Source: Blastopirellula marina
GTDB taxonomy: Bacteria > Planctomycetota > Planctomycetia > Pirellulales > Pirellulaceae
DNA: 64,000 nt
NCBI RefSeq assembly: GCF_002967715.1
Contig: NZ_PUIA01000085.1
Coordinates: forward strand, 124,001-188,000
Reading direction: 5' to 3'
Shown here: piece after piece, positions 46,261 to 54,748 of the stretch
How the letters are laid out: the number at the start of each line of letters is the position of its first letter
How positions within the stretch are numbered: position 1 is the stretch's first letter
Notes under the pieces: generated by a model
Database searches by the model: none
Told to the model about the DNA's origin: nothing
What the model saw: only the letters and a program-made list of their open reading frames with translations
Position numbers and translations under genes: made by a program

Positions 46261-47664
46261 ATGGGATTGAATTTTCGTAGCCTTGATCGAAGACGATTCT
46301 TACGCGGTAGTGGTGTTGCGCTGGCCCTGCCGCTGTTTGGTTCGCTTCTTCCCTCGGCGGCCTTCGGAGAGCCGACCCCCAACAACCCCAAGCGATTGGG
46401 CTGTTTCTATTTTCCTGACGGCGTGCCGATGCCGCTGCCGGAAGATCCTTCGTATCAGGACTGGGCCTGGTTTCCGCATGGCGATGGGAAGGAGTTCACC
46501 TTCACCAAATGCATGCAGCCGCTTGAGCCGTTGAAATCGGAACTGACAATCCTCTCAGGCTTCTCGCACCCACGTTCGCGTGACGTGCACGGGCACAACA
46601 ACGCCGACCAGTTCCTGACCGCGGCCCCGACCGGTGGCGGCGATCGCGAGTATGCCAACACGATTTCGCTCGATCAGGAATACGTGAAGTACGTCGGCGA
46701 TCAAACACGCATCGCTTCGCTGGTGATGTCGACCGATGGCGGAACCGGCACGGCCCGTGGGACGCATACGATTTCGTTCGATCGCAACGGACGCCCCATT
46801 CCTGCCGAGCATCGCCCCAAGCAGATCTTCGACATGCTGTTCGTGAAACGCAACGGCGACTCGGCCAGGCGGCTGGCCCTGAGCCAGAGCGCACTCGACG
46901 AGATGCTGGCCGATGCCAACACGCTCAAGAAATCTCTTTCAACGCATGATCGTCATCGCCTCGACGAGTACCTCGACTCGGTGCGTCAGGCCGAGATCAA
47001 GGTCGACAAAGCGAAGCAGTGGCTCAACGTGCCGCTGCCGACGGTCGATGGCGATCAGTTCAACCTGGAACTCACCACCGATCAGCCGCGTGAATACCTG
47101 CAGACGATGTTCGACCTGATTTACTTGGCCTTCAAAACCGATTCGACCCGGGTGGCCACCTATCAGATCGGCCGCGAAAACGGGGTCGGCCGTAGCGATC
47201 ATCTCGCACGTGCCGTGGGCTTTAACCTGGCCCATCAGCTTTCGCACGAAACGAAGAACCCTGACGGCTGGAAGAACTTTGGCATCTACTGCCAGTTCCT
47301 CAACGAAGAGTTCGGACGCTTCGTGGGCAAGTTGAAAGAGACGCCTGAGCCGGCTGGCACCGGCAGCATGCTCGACAACACGCTGCTGCTGATGGGCTCG
47401 GCTTCGAGTGCATTCCACCTTTCCCGCAACTACCCGCTGATCCTCGCTGGTGGCAAGCAAATGGGCGTGAAACACGGCCAGTATATCAACCACGCCGGAA
47501 TGAATTTCCAAGGTGGGCCGTGGCTCGGCAAGGGTGAACCGTGGCAAGACAAAGCCAAGGGAGTCGATATTCCCCTTTCCAACTTGTTCGCCACGATGCT
47601 GCAGCGGCTGGGTACCGGTGCCGACAGCTTCGCCGACAGCACCGGAACGATCGCCGAGATTTAA
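46261..47664 (+). CDS. DUF1552 domain protein, TAT-exported (second copy)
   Basis: 467 residues. Twin-arginine leader SLDRRRFLRGSGVALALPLF. DUF1552 body: KRLGCFYFPDGVPMPLPED, LTILSGFSHPRSRDVHGHNNADQFLT, RIASLVMSTDGGTGTARG, LLMGSASSAFHLSRNYPLILAGGKQMG. It pairs with the DUF1592 gene just upstream and differs a good deal from the 11756-13150 copy outside the core. Its stop overlaps the converging PQQ-propeller gene by 4 bases. The two pairs in this window show that this genome keeps several such units, each perhaps for a different substrate; activity is unknown. Confidence 0.9.
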   Translation: MGLNFRSLDRRRFLRGSGVALALPLFGSLLPSAAFGEPTPNNPKRLGCFYFPDGVPMPLPEDPSYQDWAWFPHGDGKEFTFTKCMQPLEPLKSELTILSGFSHPRSRDVHGHNNADQFLTAAPTGGGDREYANTISLDQEYVKYVGDQTRIASLVMSTDGGTGTARGTHTISFDRNGRPIPAEHRPKQIFDMLFVKRNGDSARRLALSQSALDEMLADANTLKKSLSTHDRHRLDEYLDSVRQAEIKVDKAKQWLNVPLPTVDGDQFNLELTTDQPREYLQTMFDLIYLAFKTDSTRVATYQIGRENGVGRSDHLARAVGFNLAHQLSHETKNPDGWKNFGIYCQFLNEEFGRFVGKLKETPEPAGTGSMLDNTLLLMGSASSAFHLSRNYPLILAGGKQMGVKHGQYINHAGMNFQGGPWLGKGEPWQDKAKGVDIPLSNLFATMLQRLGTGADSFADSTGTIAEI

Positions 47665-48947
47665 TCGGCGATGCGGTAAAGGGCTTTCTCGGTTCGCAGC
47701 AGGATGTCGCTACCAATCACGCCGAGGCTCGACAGGGCACGCTCGGCGAGGTCGTTCTCGGCAACCGCTTCGTACTGGTCGCCTGGCTTCACAATGGTCG
47801 ATTTGCCAGCTTCGTCGAGCAGATAGATCAGCCCGCCTGCGTAAAGCAGCGACGACGAGAAGTTTCCTCCGACACGTTCTTTCCACAGCACTTCGCCGCT
47901 CTTGCCGTCGAGGCACGAGAGAATGCCGTTGTCGGAAACCATATAAACGGAAGTTCCCACCGCGACCAGCGAAGGATTCAGGGGGACATTCCGATCGACG
48001 ATGAACGCTACGTTCGACTCGGTGACGTCCCCTTGGCCATCGGGTCGAATAGCCACAAGCGTCGCCTTGTCGTAGCCGGTGCACACATAGACCAGGCCAT
48101 TGGCATAGATCGGCCGCGGAACCACCGAGTATCCTTTGCCATAGCCGGCGCGCCAGATCTCTTTTCCGTCGCTCGGATCGACCGCCATTACCGTGCCGCT
48201 ACCGGCCGAGATCAGTTGCGTCTGGCCGTCAACTTCAATCAACAGTGGCGTGCTGAAGGAAAAGTACTTGGGAATGTCAGCGACGTTGCGTTCAGTTTTC
48301 CAGGCCAGCTCTCCGGTCGTCTTATCGAGAGCGATGATGGCCTGCATGTCGGAGCCGTCGATGCTGAAGATCAGATTGCTGCCCCAGATCACCGGCGAGC
48401 CACCGTTGCCGTGCGTGGGCTTGTAGCTCAGCTCTTGCGTGCTCCAGACGATCGAGCCATCCTTCTGCCGCAGGCAAGCGGTTCCCATGTGACCGTAGTG
48501 GACGTAGACGAATTCCCCTTCGAGGTACGGCGTGGGACTGGCGTGGCTATTCTTGCCGTGGATCTTCGGGGCCGTCTCGCCCACTTGCAGGAAGACTTCG
48601 ACGTCCCAGAGGATTTTGCCGGTATCGGCGGCCAGGCAAAGCGTTCGCAGCGAGTGATCTGGCTTCTTGTCCTCGCTCTGGGCAACGGCAGTCGTCAGGA
48701 AAATTCGATCTCCCGAGACCACCGGCGAAGACCACCCCAGCCCAGGTACTTCCTGCCGCCAGGCGATGTTCTTCTCGGGACCCCACTCGGTTGGCAGGGT
48801 CACGTTCGCGGCAATTCCCTCCCCCGTAGGCCCGCGAAACTGAAACCAATCGGACTGCGCCGCAGCGTCACTGGCCAGCAGCAGCACCATGGGCAACAGC
48901 AAAAAGAATCGCGACGAGAAACAGGAGAGCAGGCGGTTAGTTTTCAT
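47661..48947 (-). CDS. Secreted PQQ-like beta-propeller repeat protein
   Basis: 428 residues. Signal peptide ending MVLLLASDAAAQ. The first strand WFQFRGPTGEGIAANV and WRQEVPGLGWSSPVVSGDRIFL are typical of the planctomycete PQQ-binding-like family, with later blades containing AxDPxxGKExWR (MAVDPSDGKEIWRAGYG), LDGKSGEVLWKERV and LAADTGKILWDVEV. An eight-bladed propeller is expected, but the calcium and PQQ ligands of quinoprotein dehydrogenases are not obvious, so it may be only structural. It converges on the DUF1552 gene and shares 4 bp. No other gene is nearby on its strand; the 545 bp upstream carry repeats. Confidence 0.85.
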   Translation of the reverse strand: MKTNRLLSCFSSRFFLLLPMVLLLASDAAAQSDWFQFRGPTGEGIAANVTLPTEWGPEKNIAWRQEVPGLGWSSPVVSGDRIFLTTAVAQSEDKKPDHSLRTLCLAADTGKILWDVEVFLQVGETAPKIHGKNSHASPTPYLEGEFVYVHYGHMGTACLRQKDGSIVWSTQELSYKPTHGNGGSPVIWGSNLIFSIDGSDMQAIIALDKTTGELAWKTERNVADIPKYFSFSTPLLIEVDGQTQLISAGSGTVMAVDPSDGKEIWRAGYGKGYSVVPRPIYANGLVYVCTGYDKATLVAIRPDGQGDVTESNVAFIVDRNVPLNPSLVAVGTSVYMVSDNGILSCLDGKSGEVLWKERVGGNFSSSLLYAGGLIYLLDEAGKSTIVKPGDQYEAVAENDLAERALSSLGVIGSDILLRTEKALYRIAD

Positions 48948-49492
48948 AGGGGTCTGTCAGTCGAGGTGAGCCAATAAAGTAGTGTTGAGCAGACCTCTTA
49001 ATTTAGCTGAGCGCATAGGGGAATGACACACGATTTTCGTGATTAGTGTGCAGGGAATATTTCGTGGTGAAAACCAAGCAAATGATGACCGCGCAGCACA
49101 AATCCGATCCCCTCGCCCCGGCGGGGAGAGAGTGAGGGTGTGTTTCGCCAGCAGGCATTCCAATAGAAAACGTCGGACGCGAACAGCGCAGCCAGTCGCA
49201 CCCGGCACAACGCTAACCCGCGGCCTTTGAGATGAAGATTGTCCATTATGGCAACGCCATGTGCGCGCGCAATCTTCTTCTCGCCAGCCCCAAAGGGGCG
49301 ACCGTTCATAGACAGGGGTGGAACCCCCTGGAAAGCGATCTCATTAAACACATCTTAAGCCCTGAAAGGGCGGCCGAACCGGTGCGCGCACACTCGGCCG
49401 CCCCCTTGGGGCTTAGGACTCGATGTTGGTGGCACGGGTACCAGGGGCTGCCGCCCCTGGCTATTAGCGGTCGCTCCGTTGGAGCTGACATG
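48948..49492. other. Intergenic region rich in palindromic repeats
   Basis: No gene is supported here. From 49286 to 49485 lie several G+C-rich hairpins, annotated separately. A CCCCTCGCCCCGGCGGGG-type block near 49110-49128 is another palindromic run of the kind dispersed in planctomycete genomes. Confidence 0.6.
49286..49485. repeat. Cluster of palindromic hairpins
   Basis: Within 200 bases: GCCCC-AAA-GGGGC near 49288; a near-palindromic CAGGGG...CCCCTG at 49313-49330; a 22-bp imperfect inverted repeat at 49356-49377 and 49394-49415 (about 19 matches); a perfect CCAGGGGC-N4-GCCCCTGG at 49441-49460; and GCTCC-GTT-GGAGC at about 49473-49485. The motifs CCTGAAAGGGC and CCAGGGG...CCCCTGG recall short dispersed repeats of Planctomycetes and Verrucomicrobia; copy number in this genome cannot be judged from one window. 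Confidence 0.6.
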
Positions 49493-50455
49493 TCATGGCG
49501 GGCCGCGTTCGTTGGCGTGAGGCGTTTCGTGTTTAAACTCGACGGTCGGCTCGTCGATCGGCTTGGCAGATGACGCGTGAACCAACTCGCCAGATGAAAC
49601 GTTGCTCAACGTTTCGGACGACACACCAGACGACTCCCCGGGTGCCACACCCAAGTCTGCTTGGGCGTGCGGAGCGCCGGTTGGCAGTTCATGCGTATCC
49701 AATGTCGGGACGTTCGCATTCGCTTCACTTAGCAAACGTGTTGCCGTTAGCGCTGGTTGTCGTGGTTGCGTTTTGAAGGGCTGGAGCTCCGGGTTCAACT
49801 CGAACAACTCTTGCTCCAACCGATCCAGCTCGGCCTGCTTCGCGCAGATCTCTCCCTGCAGTTGCCGGTCCAGCTTCTGCAATCGGTAATACGTCCACGC
49901 ATAGAGCCGCGCCAGCTCGTACGTCCACGCTTCTTCGGGCGGGCGTTTCATGCGCCGCAGTTGCCATTCCCGTTCGCGCGTGTTGTCGTCGCGTTCACGC
50001 GGTGCTCGGTACGCAGGGGGTTTCCGCGGTTTCTTGGCCTGGGGAACGATCCAGGGAGGTCGCATGTCGGGGAACTGATGGGCCGCGACTTCGGGGTCGA
50101 TCGGTTCGACGAGCGGGTCGGCCCGGTACGTTAGCCGGTTGGGGTCTGGCACGTAGACGAACGGTTCCGGCGGCGGTTCTTCCGGTTTGTGATCGCCCCG
50201 TTCTTCGGCTTCTTGCCGGGCAATCATTTCTTCCAACGCCGCGCACGTTCGCCGTGGGTCCCCTTTGGGGGAGACGCGGACCTGGTTGGCCTGCTGGAAG
50301 ATGGTCATCTCTTCGATCGGTCGATCGGGGATGACCATGAGCACCTCACCACAGCAGGGGCAGATGATGCGGTTCCCATCGCGCACGGCAACCTGCGGAG
50401 TCTGGCTGTGGTGGCCAGCTCCGTGTGTTTCAGGTTGGGGGTCGGAATGGGACAT
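49493..50455 (-). CDS. Unknown protein with CPCCG zinc motif and coiled coil
   Basis: 320 residues from ATG 50455. A CPCCG motif near residue 35 (RIICPCCGEVLMVIPDRP) suggests a zinc ribbon fragment. Next come Pro-rich and charged stretches (YVPDPNRLTYRADPLVEPID, KKPRKPPAYRAPRERDDN), a helical YELARLYAWTYYRLQKLDRQ, then a coiled coil ending in a low-complexity tail. The tail includes HAQADLGVAPGESSGVS, which is the translation of one arm of a 41-bp inverted repeat. Upstream in-frame start 50515 would take residues from the other arm and is rejected. No family is recognised. Composition suggests a rapidly evolving gene. Confidence 0.6.
   Translation of the reverse strand: MSHSDPQPETHGAGHHSQTPQVAVRDGNRIICPCCGEVLMVIPDRPIEEMTIFQQANQVRVSPKGDPRRTCAALEEMIARQEAEERGDHKPEEPPPEPFVYVPDPNRLTYRADPLVEPIDPEVAAHQFPDMRPPWIVPQAKKPRKPPAYRAPRERDDNTREREWQLRRMKRPPEEAWTYELARLYAWTYYRLQKLDRQLQGEICAKQAELDRLEQELFELNPELQPFKTQPRQPALTATRLLSEANANVPTLDTHELPTGAPHAQADLGVAPGESSGVSSETLSNVSSGELVHASSAKPIDEPTVEFKHETPHANERGPP
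49631..49671 (-). repeat. Inverted-repeat arm 1, inside a coding region
   Basis: A 41-base arm, identical in 40 positions to the reverse complement of 50486-50526. It contains its own hairpin, GCCCAAG-TCTG-CTTGGGC less one base. It lies within the C-terminal coding part of the unknown minus-strand gene. Confidence 0.85.
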
Positions 50456-50485
50456 TTTTCTTTTGGGTTGAGTGAAAACGGTGTT

Positions 50486-50526
50486 CGCACGCCCAAGCAG
50501 ACTTGGGCGTGGCACCCGGGGAGTCG
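50486..50526 (+). repeat. Inverted-repeat arm 2, upstream of the same gene
   Basis: The mate of 49631-49671, 31 bases upstream of the gene's preferred start at 50455. Perfect inner hairpin GCCCAAG-N4-CTTGGGC. Confidence 0.85.
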
Positions 50527-50737
50527 CGTGAGACTCGCGGGTTCCCCCTAAGATATGTGAACATGCGTATACATGTCAAATGTTTGGGGGAGATTTTTTG
50601 GAAGAGTTTTTTGCCGGTCTTATCCGCGTAAGTCTGCGTGATCCGTGGTTGTCTTTTTCTTTGAGAACTTGGGAGCTGGTACTTGGTTCGCCCCTCATGC
50701 TGGCCTTCTCCCGGCGGGGTGAAAAGGTAAGAAATCC

Positions 50738-50766
50738 TTGACTTGGCGGCTTGGCAATGATTGAAT
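50738..50766 (+). promoter_or_regulatory. Probable promoter of the arsR-rhodanese-pst operon
   Basis: TTGACT (50738-50743) and TTGAAT (50761-50766) with a 17-bp spacer. The -10 matches the consensus in four of six positions and is the first half of the operator, as expected for a repressed promoter. Confidence 0.55.
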
Positions 50767-50776
50767 GATCATTCAA
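50761..50776. promoter_or_regulatory. Perfect 16-bp palindromic operator
   Basis: TTGAATGATCATTCAA, a complete palindrome 30 bases before the arsR start and overlapping the predicted -10. Likely binding site for the ArsR dimer encoded next. Confidence 0.75.
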
Positions 50777-50806
50777 TTGAAAATTCACTCACTTGGCGCG
50801 AGTACG

Positions 50807-51130
50807 ATGAAACCTGCATTGAATATTCTTGATCAGCTTGAGGGGGAAGAGATTTCGTGTGCCAGCGTGTTGAAGGTTCTGGCGGACGAAACACGGTTAG
50901 CCGTCGTCGAGCAATTGCTGGACGGGCCGAAGACGGTCTCCCAGATCAACGAGGTGCTAGGGGTCGAGCCGACCTTGCTGTCGCACCATCTTAAGGCGCT
51001 GCGCGAAGCACAACTGGTTGTCGGTACCCGCGAAGGTCGCTACGTATCGTACTCACTGGCTCAAGCGCTGTTGAACCGTCGTAAAGGACGTGCCCTGGAC
51101 CTGGGCTGCTGTACCCTTTCGTTTTCGTAG
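50807..51130 (+). CDS. ArsR-family regulator of the rhodanese-pst operon
   Basis: 107 residues from ATG 50807; an in-frame ATG at 50765 lies in the operator and is rejected. ArsR fold: ASVLKVLADETRLAVVEQLLDGPKTVSQINEVLGVEPTLLSHHLKALREAQLVVGTREGRYVSYSL. Cys18 lies near the N-terminal helix and Cys101-Cys102 in the tail LDLGCCTLSF; the ELCVCDL arsenic motif is absent. Three Cys close in the folded dimer could bind metal, arsenite or sulfur. The same tail occurs, as far as I recall, in ArsR proteins next to phosphate uptake genes in other phyla. It probably represses the operon below it: rhodanese and pstSCAB on the same strand. Confidence 0.8.
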   Translation: MKPALNILDQLEGEEISCASVLKVLADETRLAVVEQLLDGPKTVSQINEVLGVEPTLLSHHLKALREAQLVVGTREGRYVSYSLAQALLNRRKGRALDLGCCTLSFS

Positions 51131-51171
51131 GCCACTTCCCTCCTTGTAGATTCCCACCTTTGGACTGCCCC

Positions 51172-52089
51172 ATGAAACGCTTCGTGTATATCCTGTTGTC
51201 GTTTGCCTTGCTGGCGAATGTTTCCTCGACTTATGGCCAGATCGGAGTCATTTCGCCCCAGGAGGCCAATGCCCAGATCAATATCCAGTCGGATAAAACG
51301 CAGCGACCGGTCGTGCTGGATACGCGCGGTGGATACAAAGATTATTTCCGCGCTCATGTGCCAACGGCTCATCACATCAATTTTGGTACGTTGCGCGGAA
51401 CCGATCACGGCGTGCCGGTGCAGTACCTGCCAGACGACCTGACTGCTGCCCTTCTACGCCGAGCCGGGGTCGACAAGGACCGCATGCATTTGATCTACGC
51501 GACCGGGGACGTGCTGCCCAACGACGAAGTTCTTAGCGCGACCATGGTTGCCTACGTGCTAGAGAAGTTCGGTATTACGAACATTCAGATCGTCGACGGC
51601 GGGCTGGCGCATTGGCAGAAGCTGAACCTGCCGACCACGCAAGAATATTTTGGCAACCCCAGCGGCGAACTGCCGACTTCCATGAACAACGACATTGGTA
51701 TCGACGTTGTCGAGCTGCTCAAGCGGAAGGACCAGCCTGGGACGGTTCTGGTCGATGCGCGGCCTCATAACGAATACATCGGCGAAGACGATATCTGGCT
51801 GCGCAAGGGACATATCCCCGGAGCGATCAGCTTTCATTGGGCACGCTTGATGGAGCAAGACAACACACACAAGTTCCTGCCTTACGAGCGTGTTAAAGAG
51901 CAACTGGAAGCGGCCGGCCTGACGGCTGACCAAGAGATTATTGTCTACTGTGGGACATCGCGCGAAGGGAGCCTGCTTCGCTTCTATCTGAAGCACGTGG
52001 CCAAGTACCCTAACGTCCGCTTGTATGAAGGCTCGTGGAAAGAATACGCATCGCTCAAGCAGTACCCCACGGAAACAACGCCGAACTAG
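51172..52089 (+). CDS. Secreted tandem-domain sulfurtransferase (rhodanese)
   Basis: 305 residues from ATG 51172. Signal peptide MKRFVYILLSFALLANVSSTYG. The first rhodanese domain (residues ~20-150) has VVLDTRGGYKDYFRAHVPTAHHINF but IYATGDVL replaces the active-site loop, so it is inactive. The second (~175-300) has VLVDARPHNEYIGEDDIWLRKGHIPGAISFHWA and a Cys in the loop YCGTSREGS, the thiosulfate/mercaptopyruvate sulfurtransferase layout. It is 41 bp after arsR and 68 bp before pstS. An exported sulfurtransferase beside a phosphate transporter is unusual; whether they work together is unknown. Confidence 0.85.
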   Translation: MKRFVYILLSFALLANVSSTYGQIGVISPQEANAQINIQSDKTQRPVVLDTRGGYKDYFRAHVPTAHHINFGTLRGTDHGVPVQYLPDDLTAALLRRAGVDKDRMHLIYATGDVLPNDEVLSATMVAYVLEKFGITNIQIVDGGLAHWQKLNLPTTQEYFGNPSGELPTSMNNDIGIDVVELLKRKDQPGTVLVDARPHNEYIGEDDIWLRKGHIPGAISFHWARLMEQDNTHKFLPYERVKEQLEAAGLTADQEIIVYCGTSREGSLLRFYLKHVAKYPNVRLYEGSWKEYASLKQYPTETTPN

Positions 52090-52157
52090 CGGACGTTTTC
52101 TGAAAGAGCATTGCCACCCACGGCTGGCTCACCCTTTCCCCTGGAAGGCCTTCCTGC

Positions 52158-53027
52158 ATGAAATCGACTTGCGTTATTCCCCTTTTCGCTGCTCTCTTAC
52201 TTTCCGTGGCTGGCTGTCGCGGTACCTCCACGGCCGAGACTACCCCAGCTAATGGCGATGCGCTCGCTGGCAGGCTTTCGTTAACGGGTTCCAGCACGGT
52301 GGCTCCATTGGTAACCGAGATCGCCAAGCGCTACGAGCAACTCCATCCGCAGGTTCGCATCGACGTTCAGACAGGCGGCACCGGAAAGGGGATCACCGAT
52401 ACGCGGATCGGTACGGCTGACATCGGCATGGGGAGCCGTCCCTTGAAAGCGGACGAAGCGGACCTGGTTCCTTACCAAATTGCGGCCGATGGTGTGGGAT
52501 TGATCGTGCATGCCGAGAATCCGATTCGCGAACTTACCGCCGAGCAGATCATCGACATCTACACCGACAAGATCCAAAACTGGAAAGAGGTTGGCGGCGA
52601 AGACCAGCCGATCACGGTCGTGCACAAAGCAGAAGGACGGGCCACGCTCGAGGTCTTTCTGCAGCACTTTGCGATCGACAATCCGACGATTCAAGCGGAT
52701 GTAATCGTCGGCGAGAACCAGCACGCGATCAAAACAGTAGCCGGTGGGAAATGGGCAATCGGTTACGTCTCGATAGGTACCGCTGAGGCCGATATCGAAG
52801 CAGGCGTGCCGATTCGCTTGCTGCCGCTGGACGGTGTCGCGGCAAGTACCCCGAACGTGGCCAGTGGCGAGTTTCCTATGAGCCGTCCATTGAGCCTGAT
52901 CACGACACGTTCTCCTGCGGCGCTCGCAAAAAGCTTCATTGAGTACTGCCAGTCGGCGGAGGTCCACGACCTGGTGAAATCTCAGTACTTCGTGCCGGTG
53001 GCAAGTGAGACCGATGCCCAGAAGTGA
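52158..53027 (+). CDS. pstS: Phosphate-binding lipoprotein of the Pst ABC transporter
   Basis: 289 residues. Lipoprotein leader with lipobox LSVAGC (Cys20). The phosphate-binding protein core is clear: LTGSSTVAPLVTEIAKRYEQ, VQTGGTGKGITDTRIGTADIGMGSRPL, DGVGLIVHAENPIRELTAEQIIDIY, TVVHKAEGRATLEVFLQHF, with IGYVSIGTAEAD. A ligand loop of TGSST and the GTGKG segment suggest phosphate or a similar oxyanion. Periplasmic, tethered. Placed first of the four pst genes, overlapping pstC by 14 bp. No PhoU or PhoR/PhoB is seen nearby, unlike many Pst loci. Confidence 0.9.
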   Translation: MKSTCVIPLFAALLLSVAGCRGTSTAETTPANGDALAGRLSLTGSSTVAPLVTEIAKRYEQLHPQVRIDVQTGGTGKGITDTRIGTADIGMGSRPLKADEADLVPYQIAADGVGLIVHAENPIRELTAEQIIDIYTDKIQNWKEVGGEDQPITVVHKAEGRATLEVFLQHFAIDNPTIQADVIVGENQHAIKTVAGGKWAIGYVSIGTAEADIEAGVPIRLLPLDGVAASTPNVASGEFPMSRPLSLITTRSPAALAKSFIEYCQSAEVHDLVKSQYFVPVASETDAQK

Positions 53028-53865
53028 TTTGCCGCTGAAGCTTGTGTGCCGCACGCTGGCCGTCGGCTCGGCGACGATTGTGCTGTTGATTCTCGGTTTC
53101 CTGGTGCGTGAGTCGTGGCCGGCGTTTCAGTCATTGGGTTTCGCTCGCTTCTTCTCCGACGACGGCTGGCACCCGGTTTCCGGGCAGTTCGGTCTGATGC
53201 CGATGATCGCGGCGACAATTATTACGAGCCTGGGGGGGATCGTTCTGGCGGCACCGCTGGGGATTGCCTCGGCGGTGTTCGTTCAGTTCTATGCCCCTAG
53301 CGTGCTAGTTCCGTGGCATCGGCGGTTAGTCGAACTGCTGGCCGGCATTCCTTCGGTCGTGTTTGGGCTATGGGGACTGGTGGTTGTTGCGCCGCTAGTG
53401 GCTGGGCTAGGAGGTAGTGGGCAGAACTTGCTGACGGCCTCGATCATTCTGGGCCTGATGATCTTGCCGACGATCGCATTGCTTAGCGATTCCGCGATTG
53501 GCTCGGTACCGCGTGTCTGGACCCAAGGAGCGGCAGCGTTGGGGCTACAGCGTTCGGCCATCGTCGCGCAAGTTGTGCTGCCGGCCGCAGGGCGCGGTAT
53601 CAGCGCGGCACTTGTCTTGGCGATCACGCGGGCCTTGGGGGAAACGATGGCAGTACTGATGGTGGCTGGCAATGTAGTGCAGATGCCAACGTCGCTGCTT
53701 TCGCCAGGGCGAACGCTAAACGCGAATATCGCCTTGGAACTGGGGTATGCCTCGGCCGATCATCGGTCGGTGCTGTTTGTCAGCGGGCTGATGTTGATGC
53801 TGATCGTGGGCGTGCTGGTGGTTGCCATCTCGCGCCGCGGAGGAACTTCGTATGCCCGTCGATAA
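53014..53865 (+). CDS. pstC: Phosphate ABC transporter permease PstC
   Basis: 283 residues from ATG 53014; GTG 53005 is an alternative. Six predicted membrane segments, with the permease EAA-type loop region RVWTQGAAALGLQRSAIVAQVVLPAAGRGISAALVLAITRALGETMAV typical of PstC. The N-terminal FLVRESWPAFQSLGFARFF fits the PstC entry segment. It forms the membrane channel with PstA. Overlaps pstS by 14 bp and pstA by 14 bp, an arrangement that couples translation. Confidence 0.9.
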   Translation: MPRSDLPLKLVCRTLAVGSATIVLLILGFLVRESWPAFQSLGFARFFSDDGWHPVSGQFGLMPMIAATIITSLGGIVLAAPLGIASAVFVQFYAPSVLVPWHRRLVELLAGIPSVVFGLWGLVVVAPLVAGLGGSGQNLLTASIILGLMILPTIALLSDSAIGSVPRVWTQGAAALGLQRSAIVAQVVLPAAGRGISAALVLAITRALGETMAVLMVAGNVVQMPTSLLSPGRTLNANIALELGYASADHRSVLFVSGLMLMLIVGVLVVAISRRGGTSYARR

Positions 53866-54748
53866 CACCGTGGCGACAACCAGGAAAAGCCAGCAACATC
53901 ACCGGCGCGAGTTCGTAGTGACGGCCGGCGTATGGTTGGCCGCTGGGCTGGTGGCAGCGGTTCTGGTGTGGATCCTCGGCGATATTGCCGTGCGTGGGAT
54001 TTCGCAAATTGACTTGGGTTTTCTCACGCACGACGTCGAAGACGCTGGCAGGTCTGGAGGGATCGGTCCGATTCTTGTTTCGACGGGACTACTGCTGGTG
54101 GTCACGTTGTCGATCGCGATTCCCCTTTCGCTGGCCACTGCCATCGAACTTACCGAAGGGGTATCACACGACCGCTTTCTGGTACACAACGTTCGCCGCT
54201 GCCTGGACGTGCTGGCCGGAGTGCCGTCGATCGTGTTTGGTTTGTTTGGCAATGCGTTGTTTGTTGTCACTTTAGGAATGGGCTATTCGATTCTGTCTGG
54301 CAGTTTGACGCTGGCCTGCATGATTCTTCCGCTGTTGATACGCACGTTCGAACAAGCGATTGTCGCGGTTCCGGCCGAGTACCGCTACGCCGCGGCCGCT
54401 CTGGGGCTTGGTCGAACGGCAACCTTGGTAAGAGTGACTCTGCCATCCGCCGCGCCGGCACTTATGGCAGGCATTGTGCTGAGCACCGGCCGGGCTTTGG
54501 CGGAAACAGCCGCGTTGATCTTCACTGCCGGGTATGTTGCTCGCATGCCGGAATCGCTGTTGGATTCAGGACGCACGATGAGCGTGCATATTTTCGACAT
54601 GGCGATGAACGTACCCGGGGGAAGTTCCAGGGCGTACGCGACGGCCTGCGTGCTGGTCGTGCTGCTATTGGTGATCAACGTGAGTGTCGGTTGGTTGCTG
54701 CGTATGGCAGGCCTATCGAGCCGATCGCGCTACGGAGCAGGCCGATGA
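53852..54748 (+). CDS. pstA: Phosphate ABC transporter permease PstA
   Basis: 298 residues from ATG 53852, which has GGAGGA at 53839-53844, well placed. Six membrane segments; the EAA-loop equivalent is AVPAEYRYAAAALGLGRTATLVRVTLPSAAPALMAGIVLSTGRALAETAALIFTAGY. Partner of PstC in the inner membrane. Ends inside the pstB start (ATGA). Confidence 0.9.
   Translation: MPVDNTVATTRKSQQHHRREFVVTAGVWLAAGLVAAVLVWILGDIAVRGISQIDLGFLTHDVEDAGRSGGIGPILVSTGLLLVVTLSIAIPLSLATAIELTEGVSHDRFLVHNVRRCLDVLAGVPSIVFGLFGNALFVVTLGMGYSILSGSLTLACMILPLLIRTFEQAIVAVPAEYRYAAAALGLGRTATLVRVTLPSAAPALMAGIVLSTGRALAETAALIFTAGYVARMPESLLDSGRTMSVHIFDMAMNVPGGSSRAYATACVLVVLLLVINVSVGWLLRMAGLSSRSRYGAGR

Larger units (their letters stand above)
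50456..50806. other. Divergent intergenic region: repeat arm, promoter, operator
   Basis: 351 bases between the unknown minus-strand gene and arsR. From left to right: inverted-repeat arm 2, an AT-rich stretch with no visible feature (50530-50730), then the arsR promoter and palindromic operator. Confidence 0.6.

Noticed and set aside
47541-48977. 478-codon plus-strand frame opposite the PQQ-propeller gene
   Set aside because: No motif; the opposite strand has signal peptide and PQQ repeats.
49493-50515. Longer start at 50515 for the unknown CPCCG protein
   Set aside because: The extra 20 residues come from the palindromic repeat arm; ATG 50455 is preferred.
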